Positions 32,602 through 41,982 of a stretch of DNA of 64,000 bases are shown here, piece after piece (positions within the stretch are counted from its first letter, which is position 1; each line of letters begins with the position of its first letter). A program made the translations under genes and the position numbers. The stretch is from positions 1-64,000 of the forward strand of contig CAYNND010000003.1 in the NCBI GenBank assembly GCA_964398775.1. Reading direction: 5' to 3'. The notes beneath the pieces were generated by a model, which worked only from the letters and a program-made list of their open reading frames with translations, did no database searches and had not been told where the DNA came from. Origin of the DNA: CAYNND01 sp964398775 (lineage in GTDB: Bacteria; Patescibacteriota; Minisyncoccia; Phycocordibacterales; UBA2100).

Positions 32602-34980
32602 TTATTTAAGCGCCCCCCAGTGTGGGCCAATTGCATATGCTGCGATAAGTGGGATACCCGCAGTCTCAGACGGTGGCAGTACATCTTCCATGATTTTTTG
32701 TATATGCTTTGCAAATGTTTCCGCGTGCGCTTCATCCACCTCATACACCAACTCATCATGAACCTGCAACACAAGGTCAACATGCTTTCTGAGTTTCTGC
32801 GCTTCAATGTATTCATCAGCTTCGACCATCGCACGTTTAATGAGGTCAGCCTGTGTGCCCTGTATCGGCGCGTTTACTGCCATGCGTTCTGCAGCAGCGC
32901 GAATAAAAGGGAGTGGTGACGCAAAACCCTCAAAATATCTTCTTCTTCCAAAGAGTGTTGTAGTGTACCCAAGTCGCTTTGCCTCTGACTTTGTTGTATC
33001 TATCCAGGACGCGAGCGTGCTGTATGTAGCAAAATAAGCGTCAAGATATGAACGCGCTTCTTTTTGAGATACATTTTCTCCGAGCGTTTGCCTCAGGGCA
33101 TTTACACCCATGCCATAGAGAATGCCGAAATTTATTACTTTGGCTTTCCGCCGCATGTCTGAGGTGACAGCGGTACGCTCAACTTGAAAAACATCAGCTG
33201 CAACTGCAGTATGCACATCAACTCCATCGACAAATGCTTTGGTGAGGAGCGGGTCTTTTGATAAGAGTGCGGCAATGCGGAGCTCAACCTGCGCATAATC
33301 GAGCGCAATGAGCAAGCGCCCTTTTCGAGCAACAAATGCATTTCTGATCCGCTTACCGAGCTCAGTCTTGATTGGGATATTTTGCAGATTCGGGTTGATT
33401 GAAGACAGTCTTCCAGTCGTTGTTCCTGTCTGCTGAAACGTTGTGTGGAGTCTCCCTTGTCTGTCGATTTGTGTTGGGAGGGTATCAATATATGTAGAGA
33501 GCAGCTTTTGCAACTCACGATACTCAAGAATCAGTTTGATGATTGGGTGCGCGTCAAATATTTTTTGCAAGTCTGACTCCTTTGTAGAGCGAGCACCTGT
33601 TGGTGTTTTTGCCCGCCCGATAGGTTTAATCTGCAAGGTATCATACAGAATATCTCCGAGCTGTTTTGGTGAATTAATATTGAATGTTGTGCCAGCGCAT
33701 GCATATATTTTCTCTGAAAGCGCATCAAGCTCAGTATGGTATTCAGTTGAAAGTTTTGCGAGATACTCTGTGTCGAGCTGTACCCCTACTGCATTCATCC
33801 GTTCAACAACTGGCGTCAGTGGTTCCTCAATTTCAGTGAACACCCGCTGCAAACCACGCGACTCAATAAGCCCTTTGAGGATGGGGTACGCAGCTTCAGT
33901 ATCATGTGTCTTTGTTATGGTGAAAATATCTTCTACCGTTGGCTCAGTCACCTCTGAACGGAGCAGCCACACCATGAGTAACATTTGTTTTATGTGTGGA
34001 CTCGTGTGCATCTTTTTTTCGCTTGTACCTTTCTCGATCGTTTCTACACTACTGTTGTTTGGTGATGCCTGAGTTCGATTTCTAAGGCGCTGTGTGAGCG
34101 AGCGAAACTCATAGTGTTCACAGAGGGCAAGGACGCCTGGTAATGCTTGTTCAAATACAAAGGGGCGATGTGTATCTATTACAACGGGAGCATCAGTGCG
34201 AATAGTAGCGAGCATTTTTGAAAACTGCGCCTCTTCTTCTCCGTGTGAAATTAATTCACAGGCACGCGGCTTGAAACCAGCCTTTTTAAGTACTTCGCTA
34301 TCTTTTTTAAGAGCTGCGTATACACCATCAACCCCACCAAATTGCTTAATAAGCTCAGTAGCTGTTTTTTCTCCTATACCCTTAATGCCGGGGATATTGT
34401 CAGAACTGTCCCCCGCAAAACCCTTATAATCAGGTATCTGCTTTGGGGTAAACCCGAAACGCGCCTCAACAGCGGCGGCATCGTACATAACGGTGTCTTG
34501 TATCCCCTTTCGTAAGGTAAACACTTTTACGCGCGTACCATCGATGAGCTGCATCGTGTCCATATCCCCTGACGCAATAATCACTTCAATATCTTTTTCT
34601 TTTTTTGTGTGTTCTACGATTGTCCCCAAGATATCGTCCGCCTCAAACCCCGGACAATCAAGTATGGGAATTTGAAATGCGGCAAACACATTGCGTGAAG
34701 TGGCGAGTTGCATAACGAGTGCATCGTCTCCTTTTTTTCTTGTACCTTTGTATGCCTCGTAGATGTCGTGGCGGTGCGTTTTGTGTGGTAAGTCATAACA
34801 GGCAATAAGCACATCTGGAGATAGCTCATCGATTATTCGGACAAGCATATTACAGAGTCCATAAAGAGCTCCCGTGGGCTCGCCCTTGCTTGAAGAAAAC
34901 TCTGGGAGCGCGTGATATGCGCGGTGTATGATGGCATGCGCATCAAGCAAAACTATCCTTCGGTGCTGACCTTTTTTCAT
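32602..34980 (-). CDS. polA: DNA polymerase I
   Basis: 792 aa against about 930 in E. coli. The 5'-3' exonuclease (flap nuclease) domain spans residues 1-290: LLDAHAIIHRAYHAL, GFEADDILGTIVE, IIASGDMDTMQL, GFAGDSSDNIPGIKGIGEKTA. A reduced middle (about 290-420) lacks the DEDD residues of the 3'-5' proofreading domain. The C-terminal family A polymerase has TTGRLSSINPNLQNIP, LIALDYAQVELRI, the O-helix RRKAKVINFGILYGMG, and LQVHDELVYEV with both catalytic Asp residues. Used for repair and Okazaki fragment processing. ATGA overlap with tsaE and 5-nt spacing to the HolA-like gene. Confidence 0.96.
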   Translation of the reverse strand: MKKGQHRRIVLLDAHAIIHRAYHALPEFSSSKGEPTGALYGLCNMLVRIIDELSPDVLIACYDLPHKTHRHDIYEAYKGTRKKGDDALVMQLATSRNVFAAFQIPILDCPGFEADDILGTIVEHTKKEKDIEVIIASGDMDTMQLIDGTRVKVFTLRKGIQDTVMYDAAAVEARFGFTPKQIPDYKGFAGDSSDNIPGIKGIGEKTATELIKQFGGVDGVYAALKKDSEVLKKAGFKPRACELISHGEEEAQFSKMLATIRTDAPVVIDTHRPFVFEQALPGVLALCEHYEFRSLTQRLRNRTQASPNNSSVETIEKGTSEKKMHTSPHIKQMLLMVWLLRSEVTEPTVEDIFTITKTHDTEAAYPILKGLIESRGLQRVFTEIEEPLTPVVERMNAVGVQLDTEYLAKLSTEYHTELDALSEKIYACAGTTFNINSPKQLGDILYDTLQIKPIGRAKTPTGARSTKESDLQKIFDAHPIIKLILEYRELQKLLSTYIDTLPTQIDRQGRLHTTFQQTGTTTGRLSSINPNLQNIPIKTELGKRIRNAFVARKGRLLIALDYAQVELRIAALLSKDPLLTKAFVDGVDVHTAVAADVFQVERTAVTSDMRRKAKVINFGILYGMGVNALRQTLGENVSQKEARSYLDAYFATYSTLASWIDTTKSEAKRLGYTTTLFGRRRYFEGFASPLPFIRAAAERMAVNAPIQGTQADLIKRAMVEADEYIEAQKLRKHVDLVLQVHDELVYEVDEAHAETFAKHIQKIMEDVLPPSETAGIPLIAAYAIGPHWGALK

Positions 34981-35390
34981 AGGCCAATGATACCGCGTTT
35001 GTCCTCACTCACATAGGAAAGCTCGATTCTGACGAGTTCCTGTGGTAATGCGCCCTGCAAACGCTCCGGCCATTCGATACACATGAAGCAATCTGTATTT
35101 CGCTCAAGTTGGAGCCCTCGAGCCTCTGCCTCACTCTCGATGCGATACGCATCACAGTGCACGAACGTCTGCCATTCAACGTCACGCGTCTGATACACCT
35201 TCATAAGAATGAACGTAGGAGAAATCATCTGGTCAGTCACCCCCAATGCTTTACCGAGCGCTTGCGCAAGCGTTGTTTTGCCCGCACCCAAGTTTCCTGA
35301 AAGTGCAACGCCGCGTGCATGCAGCTCACGTACCCGGTCAATAATACGCGCGGCTATAGAATCGATTGCATCGATAGAAAAAACCTCCAT
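34977..35390 (-). CDS. tsaE: tRNA threonylcarbamoyladenosine biosynthesis ATPase TsaE
   Basis: 137 aa. Small P-loop protein of the TsaBDE complex that makes t6A37 in tRNAs reading ANN codons. Seen: Walker A SGNLGAGKTTLAQALGKALG, ISPTFILMKVY, FVHCDAYRI and CIEWPERL. I prefer the ATG at 35390 to the one two codons earlier (35396) because TAGACT ends exactly 6 nt before it. Its stop overlaps the polA start (ATGA). It diverges from pilB, the two promoters facing away across about 45 nt. Confidence 0.94.
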   Translation of the reverse strand: MEVFSIDAIDSIAARIIDRVRELHARGVALSGNLGAGKTTLAQALGKALGVTDQMISPTFILMKVYQTRDVEWQTFVHCDAYRIESEAEARGLQLERNTDCFMCIEWPERLQGALPQELVRIELSYVSEDKRGIIGL

Positions 35391-35396
35391 GTGCAT

Positions 35397-35402
35397 AGTC
35401 TA
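35397..35402 (-). promoter_or_regulatory. -10 element (TAGACT) of tsaE-polA-holA-like operon
   Basis: TAGACT + ATGCAC + ATG at 35390. Confidence 0.5.
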
Positions 35403-35424
35403 CCAAACATTCACGAAGAGGCGC

Positions 35425-35430
35425 TATACT
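35425..35430 (+). promoter_or_regulatory. -10 element (TATACT) of pilB/gspE
   Basis: TATACT + GGCACT + ATG at 35437. Confidence 0.6.
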
Positions 35431-35436
35431 GGCACT

Positions 35437-37137
35437 ATGACTGTGCAATTCAACGACGCAAAACCTGCCGAACGCCTTGAGGAGTTGCGCCTGATTGAAG
35501 AAGAGGAGCTCGCAAAAGTACTCGCAAAACGCTACGCCGCAAAGTATGTTGACCTGACCCGTATCGGAGTCGAGACCGATGCACTTGCACTTGTACCTGA
35601 GGCAGAGGCAAAAGCTTCTGAAATCGCTGCGTTTAAAAAGATGGGTAAACGCTTGCTTGTTGCTATGCGCGCACCGTCCCGCCCGGACTCGCTTGAATCA
35701 CTGAAGAAACTTGAGCGACTCGGATACACAACTGAGACATACATGGTCTCTCGCGCAAGCTTGAAGCATGCATGGGAGCGATATGCAGATATTTCATTCG
35801 CTACAGCAAGTGAAGGTGGTGTGCTCAATCTCTCAAACGAAACCATCGCAAAGATGAAGGATGAATTGAAAACAATAAATGATGTACGCATTGCGATAGA
35901 TACCGCAATGCAAGGAAACAAAATACACCACGTATCGCGCGTGCTTGAGATTTTAGTAGGTGGAGCACTCGCTCTCGATGCATCTGATATACACATTGAG
36001 CCAGAGGATACATATGTGCATGTACGCTTTCGTATTGATGGTGTATTGACCGAAGCTGCTACAACTGATGGTGCCACATACCACCTCCTTCGTTCACGCA
36101 TAAAATTGCTCTCAGGTATGAAGTTAAACGTCTCGAGTGCGGCTCAAGATGGACGTTTTAGTATAAAAGTCGGAGATAAGGAGATTGAAATTCGTACTTC
36201 GCTTATTCCGGGCTCATACGGTGAATCTATCGTAACTCGTATTCTTGACCCGCACACTATCGGACTTCCTCTTGAGGCGCTTGGTATGGATAAGTACCTG
36301 ATGGAAATCTTCAAAAATGAAATCAGTAAACCAAATGGAATGTTGCTGAACACCGGGCCGACAGGTTCTGGAAAAACTACAACACTGTATGCCTTTCTAA
36401 AAGCAGTACACACTCCTGATGTGAAGATAATCACTCTTGAAAACCCGGTTGAATATCACCTTGATGGAATCGTGCAAACGCAAATCACCAGAGACTATAC
36501 TTTTGCCCAAGGATTGCGTGCGATTCTCCGACAAGACCCTGATGTAATCATGGTGGGAGAGATTCGAGACCCAGAAGTTGCTTCAACTGCCGTGAACGCC
36601 GCCCTGACTGGTCACTTAGTGTTTTCAACACTACACACAAACAACGCTGCAGGTACCTTCCCTCGTATTATTGACCTTGGTATTTCTCCTGAGATTATCG
36701 GGGCATCACTGACTGTATCTATGGCACAGCGCCTCACACGAAAACTTTGTGGGTACTGCAAAAAAGAGGTTGAATGTGCTGGAGCAGATAAAGAAATCAT
36801 AGATAAGTATTTGAAGTACATGCCACACCAAGAAGACCTTCCTGAAAACCGCACCAAAATGTGGCTCGCGCAAGGTTGTGAAAAATGTGCCAATACAGGA
36901 TACAAAGGGCGAATCGCGGTGCTTGAGGCTGTGCTCGTTGACCACTTTATTGAAGAAGTGGTTCGACAAAACCCTACAGAAGCAGATATCTGGCGCGCAT
37001 CTGCGCAGCAGAATATTCGACGCATGGCTGAAGATGGAATTTGTAAAATACTAAAAGGTGTCACATCATTGGATGAGCTTGGACGTGTGGTTGACCTAAA
37101 GGATGAGATGTTTCGTGACCCCACTCGAGCAGCGTAG
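35437..37137 (+). CDS. pilB: Type IV pilus / type II secretion assembly ATPase (PilB/GspE)
   Basis: 566 aa. A hexameric cytoplasmic ATPase that drives pilin or pseudopilin assembly. The N-terminal N1 domain (1-150) has AERLEELRLIEEEELAKVLAK. The core has ASDIHIEPEDTYVHVRFRIDG, Walker A NTGPTGSGKTTTLYAFLKA, the Asp box, Walker B RQDPDVIMVGEIRDPEVA and His box LTGHLVFSTLHTNNA. The zinc tetracysteine is CGYCKK...CEKCANTGYKGR. Start 35437 is fixed by TATACT 6 nt upstream; an open frame runs further left but is not needed. The pseudopilin at 3387 is the only likely substrate in the window; pilC, pilT and pilD are not here. Confidence 0.95.
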   Translation: MTVQFNDAKPAERLEELRLIEEEELAKVLAKRYAAKYVDLTRIGVETDALALVPEAEAKASEIAAFKKMGKRLLVAMRAPSRPDSLESLKKLERLGYTTETYMVSRASLKHAWERYADISFATASEGGVLNLSNETIAKMKDELKTINDVRIAIDTAMQGNKIHHVSRVLEILVGGALALDASDIHIEPEDTYVHVRFRIDGVLTEAATTDGATYHLLRSRIKLLSGMKLNVSSAAQDGRFSIKVGDKEIEIRTSLIPGSYGESIVTRILDPHTIGLPLEALGMDKYLMEIFKNEISKPNGMLLNTGPTGSGKTTTLYAFLKAVHTPDVKIITLENPVEYHLDGIVQTQITRDYTFAQGLRAILRQDPDVIMVGEIRDPEVASTAVNAALTGHLVFSTLHTNNAAGTFPRIIDLGISPEIIGASLTVSMAQRLTRKLCGYCKKEVECAGADKEIIDKYLKYMPHQEDLPENRTKMWLAQGCEKCANTGYKGRIAVLEAVLVDHFIEEVVRQNPTEADIWRASAQQNIRRMAEDGICKILKGVTSLDELGRVVDLKDEMFRDPTRAA

Positions 37138-37156
37138 ATATGCTACTATGCGCTAA

Positions 37157-37335
37157 GCACCAATGGTGGTGCAGTGGTATGCAAAATCCTCCAAACAAGC
37201 CTTTCTGAACCCCGCAAGGTAATGAAAGTCGTAGGAACACTGTGGTGTTGTCTAGCCTAAACCGGACAATCCATGTGGGACTACACTGATCTCGTTTAGA
37301 GGATTTTGACCCCGAGCTGTTTCTCAGGATTTATA
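37157..37335. ncRNA. Structured RNA-like intergenic region, possibly 6S-like; strand uncertain
   Basis: The 220-nt gap between pilB and ruvB is not AT-rich filler. A long-range stem AAAATCCTC (37183-37191) / GAGGATTTT (about 37299-37307) encloses an irregular hairpin containing CTTTC/GAAAG, GTAG/CTAC, CACTGTGG/CCATGTG and TTGTC/GACAA helices. A separate GCACCA-ATGG-TGGTGC hairpin precedes it. The closing stem plus large asymmetric bubble recalls 6S RNA, but no diagnostic sequence confirms this. Plus-strand -10 candidate: TGcTACTAT (37141-37149). Minus-strand alternative: TTGTAA-17-TATAAA upstream of 37325. No tmRNA, SRP or RNase P signature was found. Confidence 0.42.
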
Positions 37336-37358
37336 TATACTAGCATACTTATTTACAA

Positions 37359-38402
37359 ATGTCAATACCTCATGCAAAAGGCACCGGACAAAAAAGCGCT
37401 GAGGGCGGAAGTGGGCATGATGCTGCATTTCTGGATAAAACACTCCGACCGCAACAATGGGATGAGTACATAGGGCAGGAACGTGTAAAAGAGAACCTCC
37501 GCATTCTCCTCTCAGCTGCAAAAAAAAGAGGACAGCCACCGGAGCATATGCTGTTTTATGGGCCACCAGGGGTTGGAAAGACTACCCTCTGCTACCTCAT
37601 CGCGAAAGAGCTTGGCACAAACATGAAAGTCACCTCAGGCCCCGCTATAGAGCGTGTCGGTGACCTCGCTTCACTCATCACAAACCTCGAGAAGGGTGAC
37701 GTACTTTTTATAGATGAAATCCATCGCCTCAACAAGAGCATAGAGGAAGTTCTCTACCCTGCCATGGAGTCTGGCGTGCTTGATATCATCATTGGGAAAG
37801 GTCCTTCTGCGCGCTCAATTCAACTTGAACTCCCACCGTTTACACTCGTCGCAGCAACTACGCTATATGCTGAAATATCTGCTCCATTACGTTCACGTTT
37901 TTCAGGCGGCACATATCACCTCGCTCACTATAGTGAAACTGAAATCGAAACAATCATCGCGCGCTCTGCTCATATCCTCGGTGTGTCTGTAGATGCATCT
38001 GGAGTCAGGGAAATCGCACGACGGAGTCGCTACACCCCCCGAACAGCAAATAGACTTTTGAAACGTTGCCGTGATTTCGCTGAGGTACATGAGCGCCAAC
38101 TTGATTCTACGGTAGTTGTTGAAGCGCTTGAATTACTTGGTATTGATGCCCTTGGCCTTGATGACAGAGACCGACAAATCCTCACAACAATAATCGATAC
38201 ATTTAATGGAGGTCCGGTAGGGCTGAAGACTATTGCGGCTGCACTCTCTGAAGAGGAGCGAACGATAGAAGATGTGCATGAGCCATTTCTCATCCAGGCA
38301 GGACTTATTGAGCGTACTCCCCGCGGTCGCTCTGTGACTGTGCGTGGATATGAACATGTACAAAAGAGCCCTCGCGCAGGAAACACTCAGAGACTTATCT
38401 AG
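37359..38402 (+). CDS. ruvB: Holliday junction DNA helicase RuvB
   Basis: 347 aa, full length. The AAA+ motor of branch migration. Seen: LRPQQWDEYIGQERVKENL, Walker A FYGPPGVGKTTL, Walker B LFIDEIHRLNKSIEEVLYPAMES, sensor 1 LVAATTLYAEISAPLRSRF, arginine finger region, and the C-terminal winged helix (GGPVGLKTIAAALSEEERTIEDVHEPFL, TPRGRSVT). It ends 8 nt before the convergent PBP gene. The sequence between pilB and its ATG holds a structured RNA-like element. Confidence 0.98.
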   Translation: MSIPHAKGTGQKSAEGGSGHDAAFLDKTLRPQQWDEYIGQERVKENLRILLSAAKKRGQPPEHMLFYGPPGVGKTTLCYLIAKELGTNMKVTSGPAIERVGDLASLITNLEKGDVLFIDEIHRLNKSIEEVLYPAMESGVLDIIIGKGPSARSIQLELPPFTLVAATTLYAEISAPLRSRFSGGTYHLAHYSETEIETIIARSAHILGVSVDASGVREIARRSRYTPRTANRLLKRCRDFAEVHERQLDSTVVVEALELLGIDALGLDDRDRQILTTIIDTFNGGPVGLKTIAAALSEEERTIEDVHEPFLIQAGLIERTPRGRSVTVRGYEHVQKSPRAGNTQRLI

Positions 38403-38410
38403 AGCACCCC

Positions 38411-40915
38411 TTACTGCGTCGGCACAGTGACCACGTCACTAAACACACCTCCCGAGAATTTTGCATGCCCGATTGCGCGTATTGTCACCTCAGGCCCTGA
38501 GTCAGGAACAACCGTGATCGAGAATGGCTCACTATTGGAAGCTCCCATAAACACACCATTTACATGGTACTCAACTTTTTCGAGTGGCTGTGGCCCTGTG
38601 TGGCGTACGGTGATTGTAAGGGGTTGTCCCACTTTTATACTTGCCCCTCGTGCCGGGTTTACAATCGCAAAGCTGTGCTGTTGTGTTGATTGTGAAGCGC
38701 CTGCACCAGTTGGTTGAATGATGAGCGCGGCCTGAGCAGCTTCTGAACCTGGCTCGGCACCATCTGGAGTTGCGAGTCCATTCTGTGCAACCCATGCCTG
38801 CACCCCGTATTCCCAATGTCCGAATTGCTGATCTGCATTTGGATTGGCTGGCGCTGGACCTCGTGGGTTATCCTTCGATACGTACATCAAAATCGAATGC
38901 GCACCTTTATTTCCATTACTCCAGTCCCCATTCAAGACTGGCTGCAATGTGTCGTACGGTATAGGGTCAGGACGCTCAAACTTTTCATGTGCTACATACT
39001 TCAATGCTTCGTTCATATATGCGCGCCACATCGGAGCGATGACATACCCAGCAACCTTATGAACGATTGGAGTATTGTCATTGTTACCAGCCCATGTTCC
39101 AACAGCAATTGTTGGGGTATATCCCACGACCCAAACGTCACGATAATCGTTTGTTGTACCAGTTTTACCAGCAACATCTATGTCACCAAAATTAAGGAAT
39201 GAGCGCACACCATATGAAGGAGCGCGTGCAGCGTTATCTGAAAGCACATCAGTCGTTAATCGGGCAGCTTGTGAATCAACCGCACGAATTTCCTTTGGTT
39301 CAAACTTTGAAATTACAGTTCCTTGCGCATCTTTTATTTCAAGCACGCCCACAATTGGGTTTCGAACACCCTGGTTTGCAATGGTAGCGTACGCCCCAGT
39401 CAGCTCAAGCAATGATACTTCCCCACCACCAAGCACCAGTGAGAACCCGTAGTGATTTGCATTCTGTGTGAGCGTTGTGATACCAAGACTTTTTGCTGTA
39501 TTAATAACATTCTGCAGTCCAGCAAGGTAAAGCACCTTAACAGCGGGTATGTTAATCGATTGGGCAAGTGCATTTCGCAATGTCATCGGACCTCTAAACT
39601 TGTCATCGTAGTTTTGTGGTGAATAGCAGTTTTCTTTTGTCTCAAACTCTTCTTTTGGGCAATTTACTGAAAATTGTGTTGGCACATCGAAGACAACAGT
39701 CTCAGGAGTGAAGCCCTTTTCAAAAGCTGCTGTATATGCAATCGGTTTGAATGTTGATCCAGGCTGTCTGAGTGCTGTTGCAATATTATACTTTCCATCA
39801 ATTTTTTCATCGAAGTAGTCTCGGGAACCAACCATTGCAAGAATCTGACCTGTTTTTGGGTCTATCGCGACAAGTGCCGCGTTTTCAGCATTAAAGTCAG
39901 TCTCGTTTTTGAGCGCAAATTTCTTTATAATTTCTTCACCAGCTGATTGCAATCTCCAATCGATTGTTGTGATTACACTGAGGCCGCCATTGTAGACTGC
40001 GTCTGTTCCGTATTTCTGTTCGAGAAACTCGCGAACATAAAATACAAAGTGAGGGGCTTTGATGTTTTTTTCAGAAAAAGGTAGAAATGCAACCACTTCT
40101 TCTTTTGCTGTAGCGTACTCTTCATCGGTAATAAATCCTTCTTCTCGCATTCGCTTCAAGACAAGGTTCTTTCTGTCCGCAAGCTCAGTGAGATGCTCAC
40201 CAAATGGTGAGTAGTATGTCGGAGCCTGAGGTAAGGCAGCGATATATGCAGCCTCAGCAAGTGTCACCTCGGCTGATGTCTTGCCAAAAAAGCGCTTTGA
40301 TGCCTCTTCTACGCCATATATATTCCCTCCATACGGCATTTCATTGAGATAGATTGAGAGGATCTCATCCTTAGTCAGCCTACGCTCAAGAGTGAGAGAG
40401 AGTATCCATTCTTTCAGTTTTCTTGAGATTGTTTTTTCACCAGTTAGGAGTGTGTTCTTCACCACCTGCTGAGTAATCGTAGATCCTCCTTGGCTATATG
40501 ACCCAGAAATTATGTTTGCATAAACTGCACGGAGAATGGCTGTCGGCTTGATACCTTTATGTTGATAAAATTCTGTGTCTTCAATTGCGACTGTTGCGTT
40601 TTTCAGATGTCGAGAAATATCTTCGAAAGGTACGATTGTTCGCTGTACTTCATTATGGACATTAAAAAGGAGCACCTTACCGGTGCGATCGAAGATTTTT
40701 GTTGACTGGGATACTGGCCTATCCTTAAAACCATCGACAGATGGCAACTCTACACGTGTCGCCCAAGCAAATACACCAATAACAGCAAGTGATACACCGA
40801 CACCTACAACAGCAAGAAAATACCATACATAGAGTGATGCTCGCTTGATGCGGTACATCATTTTCATAAACATATTCCAAAGGTTTTTTGACCTATCAGT
40901 GAGTGGTGTTCCCAT
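38411..40915 (-). CDS. Class A penicillin-binding protein (PBP1A-like)
   Basis: 834 aa from ATG 40915; a TTG at 40951 is possible. Bifunctional peptidoglycan synthase at the outer face of the membrane. A cytoplasmic basic stretch and one membrane helix (about 29-54) are followed by the GT51 glycosyltransferase: ATVAIEDTEFYQHKGI (catalytic Glu), GGSTITQQVVKN, RKLKEWILSLTLERRLTKDEIL and YLNEMPYGGNIYGVE. The transpeptidase has the active-site Ser in RQPGSTFKPIAYT, the SIN motif in AQSINIPAVK and KTGTTNDYRDVWVVGYTP. A C-terminal Ig-like domain (about 760-834) of the beta-sandwich type is an extra. The enzyme builds the wall that the 16-32 kb cluster may trim. Confidence 0.95.
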   Translation of the reverse strand: MGTPLTDRSKNLWNMFMKMMYRIKRASLYVWYFLAVVGVGVSLAVIGVFAWATRVELPSVDGFKDRPVSQSTKIFDRTGKVLLFNVHNEVQRTIVPFEDISRHLKNATVAIEDTEFYQHKGIKPTAILRAVYANIISGSYSQGGSTITQQVVKNTLLTGEKTISRKLKEWILSLTLERRLTKDEILSIYLNEMPYGGNIYGVEEASKRFFGKTSAEVTLAEAAYIAALPQAPTYYSPFGEHLTELADRKNLVLKRMREEGFITDEEYATAKEEVVAFLPFSEKNIKAPHFVFYVREFLEQKYGTDAVYNGGLSVITTIDWRLQSAGEEIIKKFALKNETDFNAENAALVAIDPKTGQILAMVGSRDYFDEKIDGKYNIATALRQPGSTFKPIAYTAAFEKGFTPETVVFDVPTQFSVNCPKEEFETKENCYSPQNYDDKFRGPMTLRNALAQSINIPAVKVLYLAGLQNVINTAKSLGITTLTQNANHYGFSLVLGGGEVSLLELTGAYATIANQGVRNPIVGVLEIKDAQGTVISKFEPKEIRAVDSQAARLTTDVLSDNAARAPSYGVRSFLNFGDIDVAGKTGTTNDYRDVWVVGYTPTIAVGTWAGNNDNTPIVHKVAGYVIAPMWRAYMNEALKYVAHEKFERPDPIPYDTLQPVLNGDWSNGNKGAHSILMYVSKDNPRGPAPANPNADQQFGHWEYGVQAWVAQNGLATPDGAEPGSEAAQAALIIQPTGAGASQSTQQHSFAIVNPARGASIKVGQPLTITVRHTGPQPLEKVEYHVNGVFMGASNSEPFSITVVPDSGPEVTIRAIGHAKFSGGVFSDVVTVPTQ

Positions 40916-40957
40916 GAAAACGCACAGTACCACAAAACCGAGTAAATTCAACCATTT

Positions 40958-41440
40958 CTAGTGCATTCCCCTCATACTCGCAAGATGGGTAAGCCCAATT
41001 GCAATCGCATCATATTCGTCATCATGGTGTGGTCGGTGCAGGATGGTGATAAGGAGTGGCAGCATTCTCTGGATATCGGACTTAGAAGCGCGGCCATTTC
41101 CTGCAACTGCGACTTTGATTTGGGATGGTGTGTACTCATGCACAGGAAGGTTATGACTGGTCGCAAGTTGTATGAGCATCCCTCGAACCTCGGCGACGCG
41201 CATTGCAGTACGCTGGTTGTTTGTAAAAAAAAGGCGTTCAAGCGCTACAGACGCAGGTTTATACTTTTGGATTACCGTATCACATTCTGTATAAATACAA
41301 TTAAGCCGTGCCTCGAAAGAATCAGTCTTTTTTGTTGTAGCACAACCCGAGAAGAGTAAGGTGTGTTTTTGTCCTGACCCTTTTTCAATAACTGCGATTC
41401 CGCATCTATCATATCCAGGGTCTATCGCGAAAATGTTCAT
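40958..41440 (-). CDS. ruvC: Crossover junction endodeoxyribonuclease RuvC
   Basis: 160 aa. Resolves Holliday junctions. RNase H fold with the four acidic residues: N-terminal FAIDPGYDRCGIAVIE (first Asp), LERLFFTNNQRTAMRVAEVRG (Glu), and the late HDDEYDAIAIGLTH (Asp pair). ATGA overlap with the stop of yebC, the common yebC-ruvC pairing. ruvA and ruvB lie elsewhere in this window. Confidence 0.96.
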   Translation of the reverse strand: MNIFAIDPGYDRCGIAVIEKGSGQKHTLLFSGCATTKKTDSFEARLNCIYTECDTVIQKYKPASVALERLFFTNNQRTAMRVAEVRGMLIQLATSHNLPVHEYTPSQIKVAVAGNGRASKSDIQRMLPLLITILHRPHHDDEYDAIAIGLTHLASMRGMH

Positions 41441-41976
41441 ACTTCAAGTCGTGCTACGTACACAGAATCAATATCCTCGCGTTCATATAAATCTTCAAGG
41501 AGGGAATCGAGCGCTTCGGCAGCTTCACCCTCTACAAGTTGTGGAGCGAATGGATGATATGTGCCGTCATGTTTCTTCTCAAAAGCCCATAATGCAGATC
41601 CACTCAAACCTATGGAACACTCATATTCAGAGAGGAGGTGTTTCAACTCCTGTACAGTCCTATTTCTTGAGTCAGTGATTGCACTAATAAGGCACGCAAC
41701 TCCTCCAGGCGCAAAAAGTTCAAATAATAATGTTTCCATTTGAGCCGCACCAATTCCTTGCCCTTTCTCAATCGCACGCTCTATATTATCTTTCGGCATA
41801 TCTGCAGCTCGTGCACGCTCAAGTACCCCCTGTACATTCGTTGCGTTTTCATCACCATGCGCTGCTCTTACCGCATTAGTGATTGCGCGCGCCATTTTCC
41901 CAAACAATGCTCCACGCTTAGCATCAGCTGCTGCTTTTTTATGTTTTATTTGTTTCCATTTACTATGTCCTGCCAT
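41437..41976 (-). CDS. YebC/TACO1-family protein, short form
   Basis: 179 aa against about 240-250 in most bacteria. It starts MAGHSKWKQIKHKKAAADAKRG, the family signature, with RARAADMPKDNIERAIEKG and LLFELFAPGGVACLISAITD. The following part, after the SDNRNRT-like element, is shortened, so most of the third domain's length is missing while the terminal EREDIDSVYVARLEV remains. Family members act in translation of difficult (polyproline) stretches or as transcription regulators. Candidate -10 TAAAAT lies 6 nt before the ATG, but in AT-rich sequence. Confidence 0.93.
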   Translation of the reverse strand: MAGHSKWKQIKHKKAAADAKRGALFGKMARAITNAVRAAHGDENATNVQGVLERARAADMPKDNIERAIEKGQGIGAAQMETLLFELFAPGGVACLISAITDSRNRTVQELKHLLSEYECSIGLSGSALWAFEKKHDGTYHPFAPQLVEGEAAEALDSLLEDLYEREDIDSVYVARLEV

Positions 41977-41982
41977 AAAAAA

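Noticed and set aside
35209..35436. Extension of the pilB frame leftward by 76 codons
   Set aside because: The extra segment is antisense to tsaE and reads as low-complexity shadow sequence; TATACT and the ATG at 35437 give a clean start that also matches the family.
37157..37335. tmRNA, SRP RNA or RNase P RNA
   Set aside because: No tRNA-like 3' end, no GGAAG-type SRP apical motif and no RNase P core consensus could be found in either strand.
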